NCBI RefSeq assembly: GCF_042466415.1 | Contig: NZ_JAXHCH010000003.1 | Span: 115,862 to 179,861, forward strand | Origin: Albirhodobacter sp042466415 | GTDB taxonomy: Bacteria; Pseudomonadota; Alphaproteobacteria; Rhodobacterales; Rhodobacteraceae | DNA: 64,000 nucleotides | Direction of reading: 5' to 3' | Shown here: positions 26,284 through 34,331 of the stretch, piece by piece | Numbering within the stretch: the stretch's first letter is position 1 | How the letters are laid out: each line of letters opens with the position of its first letter | Made by a program: the position numbers and the translations under genes | The notes under the pieces: generated by a model | What the model was told of the DNA's origin: nothing | Seen by the model: only the letters and a program-made list of their open reading frames with translations | Databases searched by the model: none

Positions 26284-26966
26284 TGCGGCGGATCGGGATT
26301 TTAGGCGGTATGGGGCCGGAAGCCACCATCTTGATTATGCAAAAGATTTTGGCCGGCACACCCGCAAACGACGACAGCGATCATATCCCGCTCATCGTTG
26401 ATCAGAACACGCAGATCCCCTCGCGGATCAAACATTTACTCGAAGGCGGAACGGTCGATCCCTCGGCGGCCTTGGCCGATATGGCGCGGCGGTTGGTGGC
26501 GGGCGGCGCGGACGTGCTGGCGATGCCGTGCAACACCGCGCATCACTACGCCGATGCGATCCGCGGCGCGGTCAGCGTGCCGATGCTCGACATGATCGAG
26601 CTGTCGTGCGCCCATGCGGCGAGCCTGTCGACCAATGGTCTGGTCGGGGTGCTCGGATCGCCGGCGGTGCGGAAGGTTGGGCTTTTTGACGGGCCGTTGG
26701 CGCGTCACGGCCTCAAAGCCATCTATGCCGAGGATGAGGACGCAACCCTCACCGCCATCCGCCAATTGAAATCCGTCGGGCCAAAACCCGAAGCGCGTGC
26801 GATTTTGACAGCCGCCTCCGAAGCACTTTGCGCGCGCGGCGCGACCGTCCAGATGATTGCCTGCACCGAGTTTTCTCTGATCCCCGAGTCGGTCTCCCCG
26901 CAGGCGACCGCCTTCGACACGCTTGACCAGCTGGTGAAAGAAGTTCTGCTGCAAGCGAAAGCTTAA
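26280..26966 (+). CDS. Aspartate/glutamate-racemase-family protein, possible cysteate racemase
   Basis: Cofactor-independent two-cysteine racemase fold, 228 residues. The first catalytic Cys is C84 in AMPCNTAHH and the second C195 in IACTEFSL, the usual pair. The N-terminus GILGGMGPEAT is typical of YgeA-like Asp/Glu racemases. Two adjacent ATGs (26280, 26283) are possible; the first overlaps the aminotransferase stop as ATGA. Cysteate is the sulfonate analogue of aspartate, so conversion of D-cysteate to L-cysteate for CuyA is a reasonable prediction. This is inference from context. Confidence 0.8.
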   Translation: MMRRIGILGGMGPEATILIMQKILAGTPANDDSDHIPLIVDQNTQIPSRIKHLLEGGTVDPSAALADMARRLVAGGADVLAMPCNTAHHYADAIRGAVSVPMLDMIELSCAHAASLSTNGLVGVLGSPAVRKVGLFDGPLARHGLKAIYAEDEDATLTAIRQLKSVGPKPEARAILTAASEALCARGATVQMIACTEFSLIPESVSPQATAFDTLDQLVKEVLLQAKA

Positions 26967-27067
26967 CCGGTGGGCGCGGTGGATTTGACCGCGCGCCACT
27001 GCCTCCCGCCGCCCCGATGCCCCCAGATTTACTGGCAGCATCCGGCAAAAAATTGAGAGCCAATGCC

Positions 27068-28372
27068 ATGATCTATTTGAAAAAAGCCGACCGCACCGCA
27101 GAAACCGATCAGGGCGATGTGCATGATATCGTTGTGAAAATGTTGGGCGAGATTGCGGAAGGCGGCGAGGAAAAGGCCCGCCAATACGCGCGCGATCTGG
27201 ATAAATGGGCGGGCGATATTGTGGTCTCCGCCGAGCAACGCGCCGCGGCGGCGGCCTTGGTGCCCGAGAAGCTGAAAGCAGATATCCGCTTCGCCCATGC
27301 CAATATCAAACGCTTCGCCGAGGCACAGCGCGCCACCGTGACCGATTGCGAAATCGAGATCCTTCCAGGCCTGATCGCGGGCCAAAAGCAGATCCCCGTC
27401 TCTGCGGCGGGCTGCTATGTTCCGGGGGGGCGCTATTCCCATATCGCCAGCGCGATTATGACGATCACCACTGCGAAAATGGCCGGCGTGCCCCATATCG
27501 CGGCGTGCTCGCCGCCGCGCCCGGGCGTTGGGATTCCGCCGGCGATCCTATTCGCGATGGATCTGTGCGGCGCCGATGAAATCCTCTCGATGGGCGGCGT
27601 GCAGGGCGTGGCGGCGATGGCGAACGGGCTCTTTGGCCTTCCCAAAGCCGATATCCTCGTCGGCCCCGGCAACCAATATGTTGCGGAAGCGAAACGGATT
27701 TTGTTCGGCCATGTGGGGATTGATATGTTCGCAGGCCCGACCGATAGCATGGTCGCCGCCGATGCCACTGCCGATCCCGAATTGGTGGCGATGGATTTGG
27801 TGGGTCAGGCGGAGCATGGCTATAACTCGCCCGTCTGGCTGGTGACATCTGACCGCGCCTTGGCGGAAAAGGTGATGGAGATCGTGCCGGGGATGATCGC
27901 GTCCCTGCCCGAGCCGAACCGATCCAGCGCCGAGGCCGCGTGGCGCGATTATGCCGAGGTGATGCTGTGTGATGATGCAGAGGATATGGCGCAGGTCTGC
28001 GATCAATACGGGCCGGAGCATTTGCACATCCAAGCCGCCGATCTGGATTGGTGGCTGGGGCGCCTGCGCTCCTACGGATCGTTGTTCTTGGGCGAGGAAA
28101 CCACGGTGGCGTTTGGCGATAAGGCGTCGGGCCCGAACCATGTTTTGCCAACCTCGGGTGCCGCGCGCTACACGGGCGGTCTTTCGGTGCATAAATTCAT
28201 GAAAACCGTCACTTGGCAGCGCGCCACACGGGACGGTGCGCGCCCCTTGGCCGAAGCCACCGCGCGGATTTCGCGGCTTGAAGGGATGGAAGGTCACGCA
28301 CGCTCCGCCGATATCCGCCTCGCCAAGTTTTTCCCCGACGAGACCTTCGATCTGAGCGCGGCAGATGAGTGA
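27068..28372 (+). CDS. hpsN: HpsN-type sulfonate alcohol dehydrogenase, histidinol dehydrogenase family
   Basis: Zinc-dependent NAD enzyme that oxidises a primary alcohol to an acid in two steps. It has 434 residues and the recalled HpsN start (MIYLKKAD). Zn ligands Q247 and H250 are in GQAEHGYN, the catalytic Glu-His pair is in YGPEHLHI, the third ligand Asp is in FGDKASGPNH and the last His in GMEGHARS. Known HpsN makes (R)-sulfolactate from 2,3-dihydroxypropanesulfonate. Here no hpsO/hpsP or sulfolactate lyase is visible, so the amino alcohol cysteinolate, a histidinol analogue, is an alternative substrate. It is not the histidine-biosynthesis gene judging by context. Confidence 0.82.
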   Translation: MIYLKKADRTAETDQGDVHDIVVKMLGEIAEGGEEKARQYARDLDKWAGDIVVSAEQRAAAAALVPEKLKADIRFAHANIKRFAEAQRATVTDCEIEILPGLIAGQKQIPVSAAGCYVPGGRYSHIASAIMTITTAKMAGVPHIAACSPPRPGVGIPPAILFAMDLCGADEILSMGGVQGVAAMANGLFGLPKADILVGPGNQYVAEAKRILFGHVGIDMFAGPTDSMVAADATADPELVAMDLVGQAEHGYNSPVWLVTSDRALAEKVMEIVPGMIASLPEPNRSSAEAAWRDYAEVMLCDDAEDMAQVCDQYGPEHLHIQAADLDWWLGRLRSYGSLFLGEETTVAFGDKASGPNHVLPTSGAARYTGGLSVHKFMKTVTWQRATRDGARPLAEATARISRLEGMEGHARSADIRLAKFFPDETFDLSAADE

Positions 28373-29387
28373 GGCCCCGCAAATCGGCGCGCCTCTTTCC
28401 AAGCAGCGTCAAGCGATCGAGTGGTTCCATCTGCATCGCGGCGGGATCATCCTCGCCACGACCATCGCGCTGGCCTCCAGTTTCCTTGATGAGCATTACG
28501 GCGCGCCTGCCATGCTATTTGCGTTGCTCATCGGGATGGCGTTCAACTTTATGAACGAAACCCCGCGTATGGCCGAAGGCATCGCCTTTTGCGCGCGCGA
28601 TCTGTTGCGGCTCGGCGTTGCGCTTTTGGGCCTGCGGCTGACCTTTGCGGATGTGTCGCAATTGGGGATCACGCCGATCATTGGCGTGGCGGTGATGCTG
28701 GTGCTCACCTTGCTCGGCGGCGTGCTCTTCGCGCGGTTGTTCGGGCGCAGCACCGCTTTTGGTCTGCTGACGGGTGGCTCGGTCGCGATATGCGGGGCAT
28801 CGGCGGCGATGGCGATTGCGGCAGTTTTGCCGAAAAAACACCTCAAAGAGGAGGACGTCTTGCTCACGGTGGTGGGCGTCACCGCGATGTCGACCATTGC
28901 GATGATCGTCTATCCGATGTTGTTCAAATCGCTCGGTCTGGCCGATATTGAAAGCGGTTATATGATCGGGGCGACGATCCACGATGTCGCACAGGTCGTC
29001 GGCGCGGGCTATTCGGTCAGTGATACCGCCGGCGACATTGCCACCTTCACCAAGCTGTTGCGCGTCGCACTTTTGCCGGTTGTCCTCTTGGCGGTGACAA
29101 TCATTTTCCGCAAGGAATCGGGCGGCACGGCGGGCCTGCCATGGTTCGTTGTGGCCTTCATCATCTTGATGATCGTCCGCAATTTCGTTCCCTTGCCGGA
29201 GGCGCTCCTGAGCTTTGTGAACGATGCTTCACGGTTCTTGCTCGTCGTCGCCATCTCGGCTTTGGGGGTCAAAACCTCCCTGCAAAAGCTCTTTGCGCCG
29301 GGGGTGAAGGGGTTGGTTTTGATCGCGGTCGATACCGTGTTCTTGTTGGCTCAGGCGATCATCTTCGCGCATATCTTCCTGCTTTAA
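28365..29387 (+). CDS. cuyZ: Sulfite exporter, YeiH/UPF0324 family
   Basis: Inner-membrane protein of 340 residues with about ten hydrophobic segments, of the YeiH family (ICGASAAMAIAAVLP and GATIHDVAQVVGAGYSVS motifs). Linked to cuyA it corresponds to CuyZ, thought to remove the sulfite released from cysteate. It overlaps the hpsN-like gene by 8 bp (ATGAGTGA), so it belongs to the same message. It starts with a short soluble N-terminus and ends directly before the convergent M24-family gene. Confidence 0.85.
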   Translation: MSEAPQIGAPLSKQRQAIEWFHLHRGGIILATTIALASSFLDEHYGAPAMLFALLIGMAFNFMNETPRMAEGIAFCARDLLRLGVALLGLRLTFADVSQLGITPIIGVAVMLVLTLLGGVLFARLFGRSTAFGLLTGGSVAICGASAAMAIAAVLPKKHLKEEDVLLTVVGVTAMSTIAMIVYPMLFKSLGLADIESGYMIGATIHDVAQVVGAGYSVSDTAGDIATFTKLLRVALLPVVLLAVTIIFRKESGGTAGLPWFVVAFIILMIVRNFVPLPEALLSFVNDASRFLLVVAISALGVKTSLQKLFAPGVKGLVLIAVDTVFLLAQAIIFAHIFLL

Positions 29388-29408
29388 GGTAAAAGACGGC
29401 GCGCGAGA

Positions 29409-30599
29409 TCACAAGGCAATGACCTCGGTCGGCGCCGTCAGCATCAATCGCGCGCCGTCGTTCGTTATGCAGATCATCTGCCCCAATGCGGCGCCACCAT
29501 GGCCGGGCACAAATAGATTTGGATGTAATTCCAATATCATCCCCTCTCGCAGGAGGGGGCCATCTTCCTTCGGCATGGTTTCGGGATAGGCGCCAAACCG
29601 TTGCGGGAAAGCGGCGGTCAGGCCCGGTTCCTCATAAGTCAGGCCAAGACCGTGCCCCGTTCTGAACTGCCGCAATTCGGCAAATCCAAACGCGGTCGCC
29701 GATAGGTCCGTCGCAGCCGCCATCGCGCGCACGGCGTCCGACACCGGGTGATCGGGGCGCAGCGCGGCGAGCCCTGCGTCAAGCGCGGTCTGCACATGGG
29801 CGTGCATCTGCGCAATCGTATCGGGCACCGCGCCGATATGCCCCATTCGCAGGCCATGCGCCCAATGCCCGTCCACCGTCAGCGCAACGCCGAACAGCAT
29901 TTGATCCCCCAAAGCCGCCGCGCGCCCCGTCTCCTCGGGCCAATAGCGCGGATGATCGGCTTGCGGGCGCAGCGTGAGCCACGTGCGGCAATACTCGGCC
30001 CCAAGGCGCAGGGCGGTATCCTCCAAAATACGCTGACTTTCACGCCCCGTCCGGCCGATCTTGATCGCCTCCGGCAGCGCGGCAAACAGATGATCGCAGA
30101 TCTCCGCTCCGGCCTGATGCAATGCGATCGCGGCGGGCGCCTTGATCTGGCGCGCGGCATCCAAAACGGGGGTGAAATCCTCACCCCCTGCCAAAATCGG
30201 GGCCAGCGGCTGATAGAGCCCCATCGGCATCTCTGCCTCGCCGATCAAGACGGGTGCCTGCCCCGCCAGAAGATCGCGCAGGTGTTGCGGCCAGAGGGCC
30301 TGCGGGAGATATCGCGGCGCAAGCTCGGGCACGGTCTCGCGCGCGGCGGGCTCCATGAAGGGGCTCGTGAGCAACAGATGGCAACCGGCCCGCGTCATCA
30401 CCAAAAGCGAGGCGGATTCGTGGCTATCCCAGCCGGTCAGAAACCGCATACCGCCATGCGACCGCGTGCCCCCGCCAAGCGCGCTGCCCATGCCGAAAAC
30501 GACCACGGGTCGCCCGCCCGCCGCCGCCATGATGGCCGCGCGGCGCGCAGGGAGAATTGCCGGATCGCGCTGGCGGAGCGTCAACGGCGGATTACGCAT
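29409..30599 (-). CDS. Creatinase/M24-fold protein lacking metal ligands
   Basis: A 396-residue pita-bread-fold protein with an N-terminal creatinase domain (about 1-150, FLTGWDSHESASLLV) and a C-terminal M24 catalytic domain. The His of the fold is kept in RTGHGLGLTYEEPG and one Glu in MILELHPN. The two metal-binding Asp positions read as Gly and His (region GVALTVDGHWAHGLR), and the final Glu aligns with Gly in LGQMICITNDG. A metal-independent hydrolase like creatinase is therefore more likely than a peptidase. The ATG at 30599 overlaps the amidase stop by 8 bp. Substrate unknown. Confidence 0.78.
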   Translation of the reverse strand: MRNPPLTLRQRDPAILPARRAAIMAAAGGRPVVVFGMGSALGGGTRSHGGMRFLTGWDSHESASLLVMTRAGCHLLLTSPFMEPAARETVPELAPRYLPQALWPQHLRDLLAGQAPVLIGEAEMPMGLYQPLAPILAGGEDFTPVLDAARQIKAPAAIALHQAGAEICDHLFAALPEAIKIGRTGRESQRILEDTALRLGAEYCRTWLTLRPQADHPRYWPEETGRAAALGDQMLFGVALTVDGHWAHGLRMGHIGAVPDTIAQMHAHVQTALDAGLAALRPDHPVSDAVRAMAAATDLSATAFGFAELRQFRTGHGLGLTYEEPGLTAAFPQRFGAYPETMPKEDGPLLREGMILELHPNLFVPGHGGAALGQMICITNDGARLMLTAPTEVIAL

Positions 30600-31848
30600 C
30601 CGCCAGATCGGCCTCCATCGCGAATGCTGCCGCCAACAAGGCCGCATCGTCGCCGCCCAAGCCCGTGAGCATCGCGCCAATCAGCGCATCGCCTTTGCCA
30701 AACGGCAGGCTGATGCTGCATCCGTCCATCACATTTGCAAGGCTGGTGTTGCGCAGGGCAAGCAAGTTGATCCGCGTGAACCCATCGTCGTTTGCGACAT
30801 CCTCAAACCGTGGCGCTTGAATGGCGACCGTGGGCAAAAGCACCAGCGCATCACCAAGCTGCGCGCGGAAGGCGGCGATCAACTCTGCGCGCATCGCCAA
30901 GGTCGCGGCGAAATCGGCCTCGGAGACCTCGGCACCGCGCGCCATCCGTTGCCGGACGCGCGGGTCCATCTTGTCGCCATGCTCGTCCATCCGCGCCTTG
31001 AAGCGGCGAAGGCTCTCATAGGCGCTAAACTGCCAGACGGGCAGGTTTTTGTAGTCGTTGAGAACCGGTAGCTCGGCTTCGCGCACTGTCCAGCCCGCGG
31101 CGTCAAGCGCCGCGCGCAACGCGGCAAAGCCCGCCGTCACGGCCGGATCGAGATCGCTCATCCCGAAATTCAGCGGCACGATCAGCTCGCGGCGCGCGGG
31201 CGCGATCTTGGTCGCATCGCCCAAAGTCGTCTGGCCCGACATAACTTGCCACGTGGTCGCGCAGGTCGCGACATCGCGCGCCATCGGCCCCACGCTATCA
31301 AGACTCTCGGACAGGGGCATCGCCCCGTCCAGAGGGACGCTCATCTGCGAGGGTTTAAACCCGACCAACCCACAAAACGCCGCCGGAATCCGCAAAGACC
31401 CGCCGGTGTCGCTGCCCAACGCGATATCCGCCAAGCCGGAGGCAACGGAGACCGCGCCGCCAGACGTCGATCCGCCCGGAATACATCCCGGGAACAAAGG
31501 GTTCTCCGGCGTGCCATCATGCGGGTTGAGGCCAAGGCCGGAATAGGCCAGTTCCGTCATCGTTGTGCGCCCGATCACGCGCGCGCCCGCATCGCGCAGC
31601 CGCGCAACCGCCACGGCATCCGCTATCGCGGGCGCGGTATCAGCAAGGAGAGGGCTCCCCGAACGGGTCACTTCGCCCTTCAGATCAAACAGGTCTTTGA
31701 CGGACAGAACCTGCCCCGCCAACGGCCCTGCCCGGCCCGCATCCTGTGCGAAAGCCTCGGGCAGAAGCTTGGTGAACACCGATGTGCTCGCCTTCGCGCG
31801 GGCGATGCGATCGGCATCGGTCATTGCAGGTGTCAGGGGCGTTGTCAT
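30592..31848 (-). CDS. Amidase signature family hydrolase
   Basis: Ser-Ser-Lys hydrolase of 418 residues. The catalytic Lys is in LSVKDLFDL, the cis-Ser in PGGSTSGGAVS and the nucleophile Ser in GSDTGGSLRIPAAF. It probably cleaves an amide or acylated amine imported by the linked TRAP system. It overlaps DUF2848 by 4 bp (ATGA) and the M24 gene by 8 bp. It is not a GatA subunit, since no gatB/C genes are near and it has a catabolic neighbourhood. Confidence 0.88.
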   Translation of the reverse strand: MTTPLTPAMTDADRIARAKASTSVFTKLLPEAFAQDAGRAGPLAGQVLSVKDLFDLKGEVTRSGSPLLADTAPAIADAVAVARLRDAGARVIGRTTMTELAYSGLGLNPHDGTPENPLFPGCIPGGSTSGGAVSVASGLADIALGSDTGGSLRIPAAFCGLVGFKPSQMSVPLDGAMPLSESLDSVGPMARDVATCATTWQVMSGQTTLGDATKIAPARRELIVPLNFGMSDLDPAVTAGFAALRAALDAAGWTVREAELPVLNDYKNLPVWQFSAYESLRRFKARMDEHGDKMDPRVRQRMARGAEVSEADFAATLAMRAELIAAFRAQLGDALVLLPTVAIQAPRFEDVANDDGFTRINLLALRNTSLANVMDGCSISLPFGKGDALIGAMLTGLGGDDAALLAAAFAMEADLADA

Positions 31849-32498
31849 GCGATCACCGGTAGGGTTTCCGTTTCATAGTGCATCGTGATTTCACGACCCA
31901 GAACCGGATCTGTCAAGCGCATGCGGTAGGCGGCGGCTTCACGCACCCCGCCGATCGCGCCCAACGTGCCGCAAAGCATCGCGCCACCTTCCGGCAGGTT
32001 TGCACCCGCAACGAGATCCATCAGGGGGCGGATGCTGGCCAAAGTGCCTGTTTGATACACAACCCAAGCGCCGTTCTCGCGGATGTCGCAATGCAGCTCC
32101 AACGCATCGAGGTGGTCTTTCACCTCGGCCAACGGCCAGATCTGCGAGGCAACCGGCTTGGCGCAGGCCTGCTTGGAGGCGGCAACAGAATGCGCCTCCA
32201 GCGGACGATCGGTGTGATCCGACCCGAGGCCGAGCCAGAGCTGACCGCCTGCGTTCATCACCAGCGGCTCAACCTCGCCCGAGGTGCCCGGGCCGACAAC
32301 TTCGACGCGCTCGCCTTGCTGCAAAAGGTTCGACGAGGTGCGGTAGAACAAAGGCACGGTTGAGGGCGGCGCGACGCCAATGGCCGCGAGTTCTTCAATG
32401 TGATGCGTGACCTTCGCCGCATCGCGCCCTGTCCAGCCCGCGACGACCAAATGGCGAATATCAAGCGTAACCGGGCCGGTAGGTGTTTGGAATTGCAT
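31845..32498 (-). CDS. DUF2848 family protein
   Basis: Soluble protein of 217 residues with the DUF2848 segments LGLGSDHTDR and SKQACAKPVA. The family resembles fumarylacetoacetate hydrolase-type folds and often accompanies amidases; its reaction is not known to me. Of two adjacent ATGs I chose 32498, because GAGG is then five bases upstream rather than two. It is 12 bp after the TRAP large subunit and overlaps the amidase. Probably a hydrolase or tautomerase step in the same pathway (inference). Confidence 0.72.
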   Translation of the reverse strand: MQFQTPTGPVTLDIRHLVVAGWTGRDAAKVTHHIEELAAIGVAPPSTVPLFYRTSSNLLQQGERVEVVGPGTSGEVEPLVMNAGGQLWLGLGSDHTDRPLEAHSVAASKQACAKPVASQIWPLAEVKDHLDALELHCDIRENGAWVVYQTGTLASIRPLMDLVAGANLPEGGAMLCGTLGAIGGVREAAAYRMRLTDPVLGREITMHYETETLPVIA

Positions 32499-32510
32499 CA
32501 TAACCTCGAT

Positions 32511-33791
32511 TTATAGGGAGTCAGGCAGCCAAAGGGCCAAGCCGGGAATAAGAATAAGAAGGCCAACCATGCCGAGCATCACCATGACGAAGGGAAGCGC
32601 GCCTGCGACCACCTCCGACATCGATCCGCGGCCACGCGCGGCTTGCACGACGTATAGGTTGAGACCAACAGGAGGGGTGATCAGCGCCATCTCGATCAAC
32701 ACGATCATCAAGATGCCGAACCAGATTTTATCATAGCCGAAGCTCTCGATGATCGGCACAACGATCGGGATTGTCGCCACCATCAACGACAGTGTTTCGA
32801 TGAAGAACCCGAGCACGATATAGATCAGCACGATCACCATCAGCGTGCCGAACGCGCCAAGGCCCAGACCTTCAAGCAAGGCTTGCAACTGGCGGCTGAT
32901 GCCAAGAGCGGTCAGCGCGAAGTTGAGAACATAGGCGCCGATAACCACCAGCATGATCATCGCCGTGGTTTTCACCGTGCCGCGCAATGCTTCGTTGAGC
33001 ATCGAAACCGTGAGCGCACGGTTGAGCGCCGCGATGACCAGCGCAAAGACCACGCCGAGAGCGGCGGATTCTGTTGGCGTCGCGATGCCGGCGTAAATCG
33101 TCACGACAATTGTCGCAAAGAGGCCCAGAACCGGCAGCAAATCGGGCAAGCTGCGCAAGCGCTGCGACCATGAGAACGCAGGCCGCTCGCCGCCCAAAGA
33201 AGGCTTCCACATGCACAGGGCCACAACAACGGCCATGAACAGCACCGCCATCAAAATGCCCGGCACCAACCCCGCAAGGAACAGCCGTGGGATCGACGTC
33301 TCGGTGAGGAAGCCGTAAACGATCAGGTTGATCGATGGGGGGATCAAGATCCCCAAGGTGCCGCCCGCCGCAATTGCGCCGGTGAACAGGCGCGGATCGT
33401 ATCCGAGCCGGTCGCCCTGCGGCGATGCCACGGTTGCCACCGTCGCCGCCGTGGCAACCGAGCTACCGGAGGTGGCGGAAAATAGGGTCGATGTCGCGAT
33501 ATTGGCGTGAATCAACCCGCCAGGCAGCCACGAGAGCCAGCTGTTCATCGCGTTATAGGTGCGCGCCGCGACGCCGCTGCGCACAAGTATTTCGCCCAGC
33601 ATCACGAAGAATGGAATAGCGATCAGCGTGCCCGAGTTGGACGACGACCAAACCACCTGCCCCAGACCGCGCATCAACGGGAAGGGCGAGAAGAACGCAT
33701 CCAGCCCGATCGAGAGCAGGATCAAAACGATGCCGACAGGGATCGACGCCAGAAGCAGGCCGAATAGACCCGAAAGTGTAAACAGGATCAT
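32511..33791 (-). CDS. TRAP transporter large permease, DctM type
   Basis: Main membrane subunit of a sodium-coupled TRAP importer, 426 residues with about 12 hydrophobic segments. Typical segments are GGTLGILIPPSINLIVYG, ETLSLMVATIPIVVPI and ALITPPVGLNLYVVQ. It overlaps the small subunit by 4 bp. With DctQ and DctP it forms a complete importer; the substrate is unknown but is presumably what the amidase and M24-fold proteins act on. Confidence 0.92.
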   Translation of the reverse strand: MILFTLSGLFGLLLASIPVGIVLILLSIGLDAFFSPFPLMRGLGQVVWSSSNSGTLIAIPFFVMLGEILVRSGVAARTYNAMNSWLSWLPGGLIHANIATSTLFSATSGSSVATAATVATVASPQGDRLGYDPRLFTGAIAAGGTLGILIPPSINLIVYGFLTETSIPRLFLAGLVPGILMAVLFMAVVVALCMWKPSLGGERPAFSWSQRLRSLPDLLPVLGLFATIVVTIYAGIATPTESAALGVVFALVIAALNRALTVSMLNEALRGTVKTTAMIMLVVIGAYVLNFALTALGISRQLQALLEGLGLGAFGTLMVIVLIYIVLGFFIETLSLMVATIPIVVPIIESFGYDKIWFGILMIVLIEMALITPPVGLNLYVVQAARGRGSMSEVVAGALPFVMVMLGMVGLLILIPGLALWLPDSL

Positions 33792-34321
33792 ATTTCCCCC
33801 TTGAAGCCAGCGGCCTCATCCACGGCGGCCCAGTTGCGTTGAACCATGAACACCAAACCCGCCGCCATCAGCACCAGCGCCGAGACCGCGAACCAAAGCC
33901 AGCCCGCAAGCCACAAGGTCTGCGGCCACGCCAGAGGTGTCGCCAGCGCGGTATTGGCCCGCGCATCATTGGCGAGGGTGGAGGCCAAAACCCCCCACCC
34001 GCGCCAGCCGATCATCACGGCCGTCGCCGCGAGAGCACCCAAAGCCAGAAGATCCATGCAAGCCCGCCCCGCAGGCACAAATTTGTTCCGGATCAATTCG
34101 ATACGCACATGCGCCCGCTCAGTGAGGGCGTAGCTCGCCCCCCAAGCGGAGGTGATGGCCATCGCATATCCCGAAATTTCGTCAGTGCCCCCCAACGGAT
34201 GCGAGATGGCCCGCATCACGACATCCGCGAGAATAGCCGCCACTGTCGCCAGCAACATCACACCCGCCGCGACGGCGATATAGCCGTTCACCCGCGCAAG
34301 AGTTTGGACAAGAGCTTGCAT
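33788..34321 (-). CDS. TRAP transporter small permease, DctQ type
   Basis: Small membrane subunit of 177 residues with four predicted membrane segments. The DctQ pattern is present: DVVMRAISHPLGGTDEISGYAMAI after the first segment, then the ERAHVRIEL motif. It lies 10 bp after the binding protein and overlaps the large subunit as ATGA. Confidence 0.88.
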   Translation of the reverse strand: MQALVQTLARVNGYIAVAAGVMLLATVAAILADVVMRAISHPLGGTDEISGYAMAITSAWGASYALTERAHVRIELIRNKFVPAGRACMDLLALGALAATAVMIGWRGWGVLASTLANDARANTALATPLAWPQTLWLAGWLWFAVSALVLMAAGLVFMVQRNWAAVDEAAGFKGEI

Positions 34322-34331
34322 GATCCCCGCC

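Noticed and set aside
27068..28372. Reading the HisD-like gene as biosynthetic histidinol dehydrogenase
   Set aside because: No other his genes are near, it overlaps cuyZ and follows cuyA, and its start resembles HpsN. The catalytic residues alone cannot separate the two.
29409..30599. Calling the M24-fold protein an Xaa-Pro aminopeptidase or ectoine hydrolase (DoeA)
   Set aside because: Metal ligands needed for a peptidase seem to be missing, and no ectoine genes (doeB, DoeC/D-like, ectoine-type receptor) are linked.
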